Of a stretch of 64,000 nucleotides of DNA, positions 20,433 to 30,514 are shown one piece after another. The stretch is taken from contig NW_023604295.1 of the NCBI RefSeq assembly GCF_014898055.3, positions 137,112,676 through 137,176,675 on the forward strand, written 5' to 3'. This DNA is from Talpa occidentalis (Eukaryota > Chordata > Mammalia > Eulipotyphla > Talpidae). Numbering within the stretch: the stretch's first letter is position 1; every line of letters begins with the position of its first letter. A program made the position numbers and the translations under genes. Below the pieces are notes generated by a model. It worked only from the letters and a program-made list of their open reading frames with translations. It did not search any database and was not told where the DNA came from.

Positions 20433-21379
20433 AATAATAAATTTTATTTTTATATTCCCCCATACAATTGCAAACGCCCCATTCTGACCCCAATCCTTCC
20501 CCTCCCGCCCCCCACCCCCCAAAAAGTGTCTCTGGTTCATAGTTTTTTGTTGATTTTGATTTTCACTTTCTTATATTCATTTTCCTGGTCCCTTATTTAA
20601 GTTTTCTAGATTCCTGCTATGAGTGAGACCATCCGGTATTTTTCTTTTTCTTTTTGGCTTATTTCGCTGAGCATGATCCCTTCCAGTGCCATCCATGTTG
20701 CTGCAAATTGCATGTGTTTATCTTTTTTGAATGCTGAGTAATATTCCATGGTATATATGTACCACATCTTCTTGATCCAGTCATCTATTTTTGGGCATCA
20801 AATTAAAGAGCTTCTGCACAGCAAAAGAGACAATAACAAAAACAAAGAGAAACCCCACCAACTGGGAGAACATTTTTGCACCCAACACTAATGATAAAGG
20901 ACTGATCACAAAAATCTGCAAAGAGCTGATGAGACTCAGCAACAACAAAGAAAATAATCCAGTCAAAAAATGGGCAGAAGAGCTAAAAAGAAACTTCTCT
21001 GAAGAGGAAATGCAAATGGCCAACAGACATATGAAAAAATGTTCAACATCACTTGTCATCAGGGAAATGCAAATCAAAACTACCATGAGATACCATCTCA
21101 CACCAGTGAGAATGGCACATATTAAAAAAACTAGCAACAACAAATGTTGGCGAGGGTGTGGAGAAAAAGGAACTCTTGTGCACTGTTGGTGGGAGTGCAA
21201 ACTGGTCCAACCACTATGGAGAGCTGTGTGGAGATTTCTGGACCTACTAAACATAGAGCTTCCATATGATCCAGCAATTCCACTCCTAGGTATTTACCCA
21301 AAGGACACAGAAACATCAATTCCAAAGAGCACCTGCACCCCTATGTTTATAGCAGCACTGTTTCATTTGAGATATTTAA

Positions 21380-21640
21380 ATAACTTTTCTCCTTGCACCT
21401 TCCTGCCCTCCATCCTCCACATTATTGGGTCATTCTTATTCATCCTTTACACCTAGTTTAGCTGTTATTTTTGCCAGGTCTTCCTAGATCTTCCCTCTGC
21501 TGCCTGCCTGTATAGGTTTCCAATGGATTAGTGTTCCTGCTAAGAATCACATTGAGTTTGTCATTCTGATCTATAGTTTCTTACTTGATATCTTCCATAG
21601 TAGGCTAATAACATTTTATCTATGTGGATAAAATTATTCA
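21380..21640 (-). mobile_element. L2-like fragment
   Basis: The passage 'CATCCTTTACACCTAGTTTA' then GCCAGGTCTTCCTAGATC resembles the reverse L2 3' region (CAACCCAGCTCAAATGTCACC then GGAAGCCTTCCCTGA). Strongly diverged, boundaries approximate. Confidence 0.4.
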
Positions 21641-22570
21641 TGCCTTCTTTTTGACAACCTATGGTAATTAAAGAAGGATTCTAGACTCCTTAATTACTGG
21701 AGGAAATTTATGACAAAACATGAAGTAAGAGTTGGTAGACATTTAATAAGCACTTGTAAAATTAATGTACTTTTTTGTGATTAATATTGTCATGTCATTT
21801 TTTATAATCTATGCTCTTGTAGTTTTTTTCTCTATGCTACTGACAAGGAAAATACAACTTTTTTTTGTTAATGTTAGCACTGTGTTGGGTAGTTTATGAA
21901 GAATAATTAAATGTTACAGTTTTTTCTCATTTTTTGGGTATTTTTATTATATTTCTCTGTCAGTGAGAGGACTTGTGAGTGAAGAGCTATGGATATTTGT
22001 TTGAGAATTTATGGTATTAAGTCCTTAGCATCCTAACTGAATGCAAAATTGATGGATTTTTGACTGTACGAGAAGTCATTTTGCCTGCACTTAATTTCTA
22101 TGTTATTAACTGTAATAGTCTATTCTCTCCTGCCCCTGAACTATGAACATTCAAATGGCCAGTGCTAAAATTACACCACGCCATCACCAAATGTCCAGCA
22201 CCAGGTCCTTATTAGGCTAATAACAGATCCATTAGAGATTAGAAGGGGTCAGAATGCCCTTTTGGTGTGACTCACACACTGTACTTTACTTTGGTGGAAA
22301 AACAAAATCATTAAAATAATGTTATGCATGAATAGTCATTAAACCATGTTATAAACATTTGGCTCATTGAATTATGTCTGGAGCTGGGTGTATTTGTGAA
22401 TCTAGCTTTGCTGATAAAAGTGGCAAAGAATTTTGGGGTGTTTTTAATGACTTATTCTAACAAAAGACTTATCAAGATTAAAGCTTTTATTTTTAGTAGA
22501 TCTGAGTCTTTTAATCTGATGTTGCCTTTTTGATGTTCTTTGTTCATTTGAGTCAATGATCAGTTTCTTG
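21641..22570. other. unique AT-rich DNA
   Basis: No repeat or gene recognised. Confidence 0.4.
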
Positions 22571-22574
22571 ATGT

Positions 22575-22700
22575 CATTCACCCATTTATTCATTCATTGA
22601 ACTTTTATTCATTTAGTATACGTGAGGGATTGTGCTGTTGGAGTTCCACTGATGAATAACATACAGTCTCTAACATGGGGGTTGCAGAACTAGAGGCTGT
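22575..22700 (+). mobile_element. L2/MIR-type ancient fragment
   Basis: 'CACCCATTTATTCATTCATT' followed by GAACTTTTATTCATTTAG, then GTGAGGGATTGTGCTGTTGG and ACTGATGAATAACATACAG. This follows the common ancient pattern ATTCATTCAACAAATATTTATTGAG, GTGCCAGGCACTGT, CAGTGAACAAAACAGAC. Family assignment is approximate. Confidence 0.5.
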
Positions 22701-24755
22701 GGGTGGTGTCTGCAGCTATCTGCGTCTGAGAGACCTTCCTTCTTTCTGAGGAACTTTGGTCACACTCCCTGGTCTTCATTTAAGGAGGACTTTTGTCTTG
22801 GTGTCTCTCTCTGAACCCTGTGGGCAAGGTAAAGGAATGTCCAAGGCAACTCTGGCTGCATCAATATAAACGCTTTCCCTATGAAATATTTAGAGGACTT
22901 TACGCCTGACTCTGGATTATCAGTTTTCCTCAAGTAAATACTCTAATTATATTTAGGTTTTTATTGGTCTTTTACTTAGTTTAGAAGAAACTTCACTGAT
23001 GTAATACATTTGCTGCTACGCAGTGTCAAGGAATACTGTGATTATGATTGTTACCATCTGGCATAAATGAAGGGGAAGAGGGAAGTTATAACAGGGCTGA
23101 AGATTCAGATTCTTTCTTCCAACTGGCAAGGACTCGTACTGGGCACCACCTCTAGATTTGTATGACCCACATGCCAACACGATAGATAGATGTCTCTGGA
23201 CTTTTAAAATTTTATTTCATTTTGTTACTTAAAGGTTTTTTTCTTTTTCATCTTGGGAATAGAAATATGTTTTTTTCCCCTATTTTATAAGCAAACCACT
23301 TCAATAGAACATGGCTGGCGGCCATATGGTCATAGATGAATACAACCATTAATTTAGCAAAGAAAATGACTTGTAATAAGTTTTGAATATGCCATCCCAG
23401 GTACCACTTTGATGATAACTGGGGAGATGATTGCTAAGAAAATGATAGGTAACTTTTATAAAAAGGTATGTTCCCTTTAGACATGTAATGATTGTCAAGT
23501 TATTAGTTACCATCTATTTGAAGTGAGATCCATGGCACTTGTAGGAGGTACTTAACACTTTTTATGTATAATTTTATGGCAAAAATATGGTGTTAATTTT
23601 CAAGCAGCTTACAATCTAGTAAACTTTTGAACGAGTGCTTATCTGGAACTTGTAGGTCTAGACTTTGGGCTGGCATGGCTTCTAGCACTGGCTTTATGAG
23701 TGTATTTCAGATCCAATGCTTCTGGCCAAAACTAATAACTATGGAGCGGCTTAAAGATGGAGAAGTGAAGCAAAACAAAACTCTAGTTAACCAAACACGT
23801 TAGAATCTCATAAAGCATTATTAGGAATTTTTTGGAAACAGCTCATACCAGTTTTTGTTTTATCTTGAAGATTGTTGCCTCCCTGGATGGTGTCTTCAGC
23901 TCTGACATTTGTAGAATCAAAGCTTTAGCCACCCTGTCATCACTCTGTGCGTGCAGAGAGCACACATGGTGTGTGGTTAGCATTCTGTCCCTGTGTGATG
24001 CCTTGACATCAGGAGTGGATACCAGGGGAAAAAAAGATATCAGGGTATTTTGTAAGCATGGCTTGCATTTGCTGAAAGATAACTGTTTTTGCTCTGTCTG
24101 GGGAGGTTATATACTCCATTGCTGTTCATAGACCCGAGAAATATATAAATGCATGAATGCATTTTTCCTCTAAGAAATCTGTAATGGCTGTTGGGAGTCC
24201 AGTTTCAGCAGCTAGTTTCAATAAAGTTATCATGTAAACATTTAGATATTGACTCCAGGTACCATAAAATGTAAGTTGGTTGAATTTCTGAACTGAAACT
24301 TGTGGTCAAATGGCAAAATTATAATATAATTCATATTAATAGAATATTTAAGTACAATGACAGTTGCAGAACGAGCCACACTATACCAACAAGGGTGACT
24401 TCTGGAAGGCGATATAAATATTCCCCAAAGTACTTCACCACCAGAGATGAAAAAGGATGATAATATCATAAAAAATAGTGTAAAATAATTTTTACAAAGT
24501 AGCTGCTCTCCTTCATTGAATGAAAGATGGAATTAGTGGATAAGATTTTAAAAAATCATTAAAATGTATAGATAATACCACTCCATATTTCCATATATGA
24601 AGCATGACAGCCAACTACAACCAATAGAGTTGAACAAGCATGAGAGGGGAAAACCAGGAAATGTAATGTTGTGCCGGTTTGTCTTTATAGAGAGAGCTTT
24701 TATATGTACGTTAGTAATATAAAGGAAAGCTGAACAAGAGAAAAGGTAATGAATG
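22701..24755. other. 2 kb unique DNA
   Basis: No mobile element or gene recognised. The 99-codon frame at 23832-24131 has no recognisable domain. Part of 23590-23620 ('CAAGCAGCTTACAATCTAGT') recalls an L2 phrase but is too short to call. Confidence 0.4.
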
Positions 24756-24756
24756 A

Positions 24757-25012
24757 GGCAACCAGTAGTCTGGTATTATTGGTGTCATAGAAGAAGAAAT
24801 TTGGACATAAACAGATTCCGAGGAAAGACATATGAAGACAAAGGAGAAGGTGACCATCTACAAATCAAGGAAAGAGGTCCTGAAAGAACTAACTGTGCTG
24901 ATACTTTGATCTTAAACATTTAGCTTCCATAATTGTAAAGTTATAAATTTTTGTTGTTTAAGCTGCCCAATCTGTGTTATTTTGTTATGATAGCTCCAGC
25001 AAACTAATAGTT
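24757..25012 (+). mobile_element. MLT1-type LTR (ERVL-MaLR)
   Basis: Solo LTR remnant of a mammalian apparent LTR retrotransposon. It has GAAGAAATTTGGACATAAAC, CATATGAAGACAAAGGAG, GACCATCTACAAATCAAGG, 'GTGCTGATACTTTGATCTTA', 'AATTTTTGTTGTTTAAGCTG' and the end GCTCCAGCAAACTAATAG. These match the MLT1 consensus in order, including the AATAAA-like and TGTTGTTTAAGCC block. No internal viral genes are present. Confidence 0.88.
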
Positions 25013-25069
25013 ATCATCATAATTTAGTATCTTTTTATTTAGGAAAATGTATGACTTCATCTATTTAAT

Positions 25070-25880
25070 TCTTTTAGGTCCTTAGGTATAAGTATTTTAT
25101 TCAAGTATGCATTAATATATTTTGTTAAGATTTTACCTATTTATTTTATTTCTTTATGTTGCTCCTATGCATTTGATATACTGTTATAATTGGTTATTGA
25201 TTTTATATATTTATATTTTATAAATATATACTATATATTTATGTATATTTGGTTTATTGGATTTACTAGCTTTAGTGGTTTCTTGCTTGCCTTGAACTTT
25301 TCAGGCAGGCACGTATATAAGATGCAAATAAGAGAAACTGTGTTTTTTTTATTTCCAAATATACATTTAATTTTCCTTGTTTTATTGCAATGGCTGGTAT
25401 GTTTCAAAGTAAGCTTGAATAATGGTGGTGATAGTGTGCATCCTTGCTTAGCTCCTTACTTTATTTGTCAATCCTTAATTATGATATTTATCATAAATTT
25501 CAATATAATATTCAAGTTATGATAAGTTTTCTAGTAGTCTATTTCTTTATCAGCAAAAGTAAGTAAAGGAGTTGTTTTACCAGGCCTTTCAAAATAATTA
25601 CATAGATTTCCTCTTTTCGTATGTTAGTATAGTGAATTGCACAGATTTCTAAATTTAATCATTTTTACATTCTAAGAATAACCATGTTTATTTATTGTAT
25701 ATTCTTTTCATAATTTATTACTAAGTTTAAATTACTGATATTTTATTCATGAATTTTTAGGAAAGAGTGTTTGTGGATTATAATTTACAAGTCATTGTAT
25801 GGCTAAAGATTTGTTTTGCTTGTAGATTTGAATAACTATTTTGCTGTACTTTAATTTGATGTTTTAACACTCTGTGGTTT
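25070..25880 (-). mobile_element. ancient L1 ORF2 fragment
   Basis: Antisense, decayed ORF2 reverse-transcriptase region. Landmarks: TTATTGATTTTATATATTTA, 'TTTACTAGCTTTAGTGGTTT', GTATATAAGATGCAAATAAG, 'TGGTGGTGATAGTGTGCATC' with CTTGCTTAGCTCC, and TCGTATGTTAGTATAGTG. All follow the antisense order of mammalian L1 ORF2. Many stops. Confidence 0.78.
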
Positions 25881-26329
25881 TCATGGTAATATAATCCCTA
25901 CTACAAAGGGCAAAGTGAGAAAATTAACATGTTTCATCTTTGAATCCAATGAAAGAGCACTAAGCTGAGAATGCAGTTAAGAATTAGAAATTATTACTAC
26001 TGAATATGAAGCAGATGAGCGATTATACTACTTTGTCAATGAGAAATGAGACCAGAGTGCAAGTTCCTTAATAATGAGAAGTGTAAGTTCCTGTTAAGAA
26101 AGGGAACCCCACATTGAGCAAGAAGAAAAGTGGACCTTTGCTTAAACGATAAAGGGTCTCTAGTACTGCTAAATCTCTAGGGATAGTTAACCTGAAATCC
26201 ATAATTACTTTAACATTTGTTTGTTCTGTCTTTGGTTCTATTAAAATTGGAATTTTCAATTATTAAAAATATATTAACCTCTTTAATCATTATTTATATA
26301 TATATATATTTATTTATTTTTTTAAATAG

Positions 26330-26628
26330 AGGCATGTTTTATTTATTTTATTTATTTATTTGTTTGTTTGTTTTGTTTATACATGCACTGGGTACAGTCA
26401 GAAGCGCAGGAGGGTGAGAGAATTCACCAGAGCCAGAGCAGGGAGCAGAGCAGGCAGAAGGACCGAAGTACACTGCTGAGGGGAGCAGCGGGCGGCAGGA
26501 GAGGTCTGCGCGCCATGTGGGACCCTCCTCTGGTGGCCAGGGAGCAGCCGGGGATCGAACCGGCGCCGCAGAGGCCGCAGGCAGCTTCGCAACCCAGCGC
26601 TCAACCGCTGCGCCACCGGGGAGGCCCT
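26330..26628 (-). mobile_element. full-length SINE, subfamily A
   Basis: Reverse copy with an expanded (TTTA)n/(TTTG)n tail, ATGCACTGGGTACAGTCAG, body GGCAGGAGAGGTCTGCGCGC and head ending CCACCGGGGAGGCCC. CpGs are well kept (GGATCGAACCGGCGCCGCAG), so it is young. The flanks TTTAAATAG (26321-26329 and 26632-26640) are the likely target-site duplication. Confidence 0.93.
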
Positions 26629-26679
26629 ATATTTAAATAGTATTTATATATAAAACTCTGGAACCTCTGTTAGTTCCTA

Positions 26680-27150
26680 AGGATATTTATTTATTTATTT
26701 TCCTAAAATCTCGGTAATCTGCGTTCTCTTTTTACTCATCAACAGCTTTTGACCTTTCTCTTCTCCCTCCCCCACCTCAAAAAATTTACTTAACTTATTT
26801 GTATCTACTAGTTTTTATAAGTATTTTGCTTTGTTGTATCACCTGCTATGTGAATATTCAATATTTGTCATTTTGACTTGCTTTACTTCAAGTAATTGCC
26901 TTGAAATCTGCATTTTCCTGTAAATGGAATCTTTTCATCTTTTTTATGGTTGAATGATATTCTATTGTGTGGATATACCACATCTTTCAAATCCAATCCT
27001 CTATCAATGGGCACTTGGGTTTAGTCCATGTCCTAGCTATTGTAAATAATGCTGCAATAAACACTGTAGAAAATACAGTTTTTTAAATTGATGGTTTCAT
27101 TGTCTTCACATAATACCTAAGAGTGGAATTGTCAGGTCATCTAAGGATTC
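26680..27150 (-). mobile_element. L1 3' end fragment
   Basis: Antisense L1 with 'CTTTGTTGTATCACCTGCTA', TGAAATCTGCATTTTCCTGT, TATTCTATTGTGTGGATATA, 'TATTGTAAATAATGCTGCAA' and TAAGAGTGGAATTGTCAGG. The 5' limit is near 27150. Confidence 0.85.
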
Positions 27151-27179
27151 TTAGAGAACTGATTCACAGAGAAATTCAT

Positions 27180-28320
27180 TTTTCCCACATTAATTTTCAG
27201 GTTTATTTTATCATTTTGGGTGTTACTAGAACTAAGATTGACAGCATGGCTAAACAGAGCTTTTACTTACAAATCAATTAGCTCCTGGATTTATCAAATA
27301 AAGAAAGAATGTGAGAGTCATAAGTTGCTCTGTAAATCTTCATGAAAAAGAAATGTGATGATTAGAACTATATCTGTTTGATTAAATTAGTCATTTCAAA
27401 GCCATAGCCTTCATTTTCCATCTAATTTCAGTTGTTATCATGTTCAAAACTCTTAGAAGTGCACTTGAGAGCAGGGGAGAGCAAAATCAATTCTATGTAA
27501 ATAGTGATATTACCATTTGTTTAAGACAGTTGCTTGAGTGACCTTAAACTACAGAAATAAATAATTATAGTGGGAAAAATCTAATTTTGAAACCTTAGTG
27601 CAATTAGTGGCAGAATGCATAGCATCACATAACAATGTTAAAGACAAAATGGCAGTTTCACTATGTATTAAGTATATTTGCTGAATTATCTAGACTGATT
27701 CTTCAGTTGACTCATACTCAGAATGGGGTGATTACTGAATAAGATGAACTGTCATTTTTGGTTTGGTCAAACCAGTTTCTACTGGAGAAAGATATTTTTA
27801 GAATTCATTTAGCTATATTATAGGTCTGCTATTACTGGCACATCAAATGCAACTTGGCACCGGGTGAGGTTTCAACAGTTGCTGAAGTTCACAGTGACTG
27901 GAGAACACGTTGTAATCAGGTAAGGTTATTTTTAAACCCAATTCTAGATAACTGGGTGAAGTGCTGTTCTGTATTCCACATGGCAATCACACTGGTGACC
28001 ATGAGCTTGGTCACCACTGCACTACAGCAAGCCACCTCAGGCAGAGGGTGAGCCATGCAATTTTAATTAAAAAAAGAAAATCACACCTCCTTCATTTAGG
28101 AATTCTGTTGTTTCGTGTGCTTTGTTTGCTTGCTTGTTGGGGGAAGGAAGCATCTTTGCATCATGAAGCATCTTTGCATCTATTTCAGGTTCAGTCATCA
28201 TTGAAGCCACCCTGGATACGAGTTTCTGGAACTTTCCTGGGAGAACTCTGTATTCATTTAACTTGATGACAAAACAGCAACATGCTAAATAATGTGATTA
28301 AAGTTGTTAAAAGCCAAAAT
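27180..28320. other. unique DNA
   Basis: No mobile element recognised. An 18-bp tandem duplication, GAAGCATCTTTGCATCAT then GAAGCATCTTTGCATCTA, occupies 28147-28182. The 101-codon frame at 27961-28266 has no recognisable domain. Confidence 0.4.
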
Positions 28321-28329
28321 AAACACTTA

Positions 28330-28850
28330 TAATTATCTCAAGAACAACGGTGTCAAGCTAGTGGTTCCTATAAAGTGGGGCCCCGCGCGTCTTCCCCCGC
28401 TGCACGGTAGATCATAGTTAAAGGTCTGTTAACAGACCTCTGATGGCTGAGCGGGGTACCTTGTGGTTTCCCTCGGAAACCTACTGGCATAATGTGAATT
28501 TATGTGTGAGGTGCAAATTGGAAGTTGCCTTCTATCGGTGCCCTTGGCAGAGCAGAAACCTTACTGTAGGGCTAGCAGCAGGAAGTACATTGCTTTGAAA
28601 TGACCCAGCGGGGAGTCCACTTACTGGGTTTGCTGCTCCCGAGACAGAGGCCTTACATTGTCTGGCCGTGATTAAAATCAAAGTGTACGCTTCTTTGCTG
28701 GGTGCCAGTAAACTTAGGTGAAAAACAGAAACAATCTGGAGTTTTAATTATTTTAAAATGCAATGTCGGCAAGAAACAAAGATGAAAGCATTTTTGACTA
28801 ATCTCTCCCAATTATTCCACATAAACGGATTTGCTAAAAAAGAGGCCCAG
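28330..28850. promoter_or_regulatory. candidate conserved non-coding block with palindrome
   Basis: Repeat-free sequence with more than a dozen CpGs in about 450 bp (CCCCGCGCGTC, CACGGTAG, GAGCGGGG, CTCGGAAAC, ATCGGTGCC, CCGAGAC, GGCCGTGATT, TACGCTTC, GTCGGC, AACGGAT), far above the local level. It contains the perfect 18-bp palindrome AGGTCTGTTAACAGACCT at 28422-28439 and a TTTTAATTATTTTAAAATG homeodomain-like stretch near 28742. No open frame of note crosses it. The composition suggests constraint, for example a distal enhancer; this is inference. Confidence 0.4.
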
Positions 28851-28858
28851 AGACTAGT

Positions 28859-28932
28859 GGGGTTGGGAGGGGGGGTGGGTAGGAAAAGAGAGAGGGAAGA
28901 GAGGAAGAGGAAGTAAGGGAGAGAGGAAGACA
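28859..28932 (+). repeat. G-rich polypurine tract
   Basis: GGGGTTGGGAGGGGGGGGTGGG (shown here as runs G4, G3, G8, G3) followed by about 50 bp of A/G-only sequence. The first part meets the G-quadruplex pattern on the plus strand. Confidence 0.85.
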
Positions 28933-29380
28933 GTCTTTACAAGACTTTCTAATGGATTTCACAGCCATAAATATCCACGCCATGAACCACAGTTTCATGA
29001 ACCGCCCAGAGAGAAGTGTGCAAACATTTTTTGGGTGAGGGGAGCAAGCCGGCTGTACCTGAACCCTATTCTGAGTACAACCCTTTTCTGAGTGCATTTC
29101 CGGGAAGAGGCTTCCCTCGCTTCACCTTCTTTCTCCACGCTAGCATGCACACTCACACACACACACACACACACATTCACACATCACAGGTTCACAGTTT
29201 GTTGTCTCCAGTAAACTGCTGGACGAAAACTGAACTCACTTTTGAAGAAAATGTAGGGAATGCAGACTAGGGCAATGCACCACCAACTTGCAGACCAAGA
29301 GCAGTGGAAACAAGAATTCACAGCAGTTATTTGGCTTAAGTACTGTGGCTCATGCCTTAAGCCACCAAAAGCTAGCTGAG
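28933..29380. other. unique DNA with a short (CA)n
   Basis: A (CA)n microsatellite runs at about 29150-29175. No gene or mobile element recognised. Confidence 0.5.
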
Positions 29381-29384
29381 CTCT

Positions 29385-29465
29385 GGCTTTGTGGTAGGCA
29401 TTGTGAGAAGGACCGGGGATATAAAAGTGAACCAGACTTTCAAGGGGAACTGGAGAATTAATTAA
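29385..29465 (+). mobile_element. L2-like fragment
   Basis: 'TTTGTGGTAGGCATTGTGAG' then GGGGATATAAAAGTGAACCAG and CAAGGGGAACTGGAG match the ancient LINE phrase GTGCCAGGCACTGTG, GGGGATACAAAGGTGAATAAGAC, CATGGAGCTTG. Short and diverged. Confidence 0.5.
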
Positions 29466-29469
29466 TTCC

Positions 29470-30060
29470 TTCCATCTGTTTCTCTGGAGACTGCGGGCCA
29501 AGCTAGGGATGTTTGATGTGCAGAGGTGGGACTTAGCAGGGACCCTCCCCCACTGCTGTGCTTACCACCAGGTGGATATTACCTGGACGTCACAAGCAGC
29601 TCGTCGTTTTAAAAGACATACTAGAAGAGGAAAACCAGGTCATTTTGATTATAAGGTTAGAAATGGCAGAGGGAAAATTAGGCAGGTCCATTCATTTTCT
29701 TTAAAATTTTCCTTCTTACAACTCCAGGCTATGATGATACTTCAAATCATGTAGCCAAGCAAAGAGCAGGTGTGAGACCTCTCCACCCACTACAGCCTAA
29801 ACACCCTGTCTTTTCGCTTAACACTGCCCAAGGTCACAGTTCTTCAGCTATCCACTCTGCTCAAGAAGAGAGGAATCCAGAATTTTATCTGCTTCCACTT
29901 GAATTTTAGTAGAAGAGAAATTATGATAACATACAGGTATGTTCGCCCTTTGAGAGTATCCTTTGCGCCTGTATAAATTTTGAACCTGGCAGTTATAATT
30001 TTGTTTCATTTGACAGAAACACAGAAGATTCAAACTACCTCTGGCATTAAGAAGTAATAT
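29470..30060. other. unique DNA
   Basis: No repeat or gene recognised. Confidence 0.4.
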
Positions 30061-30065
30061 GAAAT

Positions 30066-30510
30066 TTGACTTTTTATTTTTTATTAAGTTAGTTTATTTT
30101 GAAATGAAGTACTTTTTCTTGCATTGCTGTTAATCTTTATCTGGGTATGATTGCTCCCTTTAGGTGTGCTCACTGCAGCTTTCCTATCACCAAAGCACCC
30201 ACAGTCCCTTGTCATAGTCCTGTGCTCCTTCCTACCCCTATATTCACCCCTCCCCCTCCTGTCTTATATTCCACATGTAAATGAAACCATCAGATAGTTT
30301 TCCTTTCCTTCTAACTTATTTTGCTTAGCATAATCCCTTCCAGCTCCATCCACTTTGATTAATCTCTCCCAATTATTCCAACTCCATCCATTCCATACAA
30401 TTCATCCATTTGCTGCAAATGGTATGAGTTTATCTTTTTTTTTTTTTTTAATCTCTGGGTAGAAGTCCATTGTGTATATATACCACATCTTTGGAATGTG
30501 ACCATTTTGA
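30066..30510 (-). mobile_element. L1 3' end with an internal foreign insert
   Basis: Antisense L1 3' end: 'CATGTAAATGAAACCATCAG', TTCTAACTTATTTTGCTTAG, CCTTCCAGCTCCATCCA, then after an interruption 'TTGCTGCAAATGGTATGAG' and GTCCATTGTGTATATATACC. Other L1 copies here run directly from CTCCATCCATG into TTGCTGCAAATGG; in this copy about 55 bases are wedged between (about 30353-30408), including a 27-base block nearly identical to 28793-28819. Confidence 0.85.
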
Positions 30511-30514
30511 AAAT

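Larger units (their letters stand above)
20088..21362 (-). mobile_element. 5'-inverted L1 with a SINE in its 3' part
   Basis: Perfect 16-bp repeats TCATTTGAGATATTTA bound the whole unit (20072-20087, 21363-21378). From about 20380 to 20796 the sequence is the antisense L1 3' end. At GGGC/ATCAAATTAAAGAG (20796) the strand flips, and 20797-21362 is sense ORF2 C-terminal sequence with an open frame of about 190 codons that includes YHLTPVRMA and [13 protein letters not shown]. Comparison with the copy at 42042 shows about 32 bases of L1 lost at the flip. This is the twin-priming inversion typical of L1 target-primed reverse transcription. The element is 5'-truncated and dead. Confidence 0.9.

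Noticed and set aside
20791..21456. 221-codon open frame as a host gene
   Set aside because: Codons up to about 21362 are the L1 ORF2 C-terminal region, and the rest is read-through into flanking DNA.
24757..25012. an intact endogenous retrovirus
   Set aside because: Only a decayed solo MaLR LTR is visible; no internal viral genes nearby.
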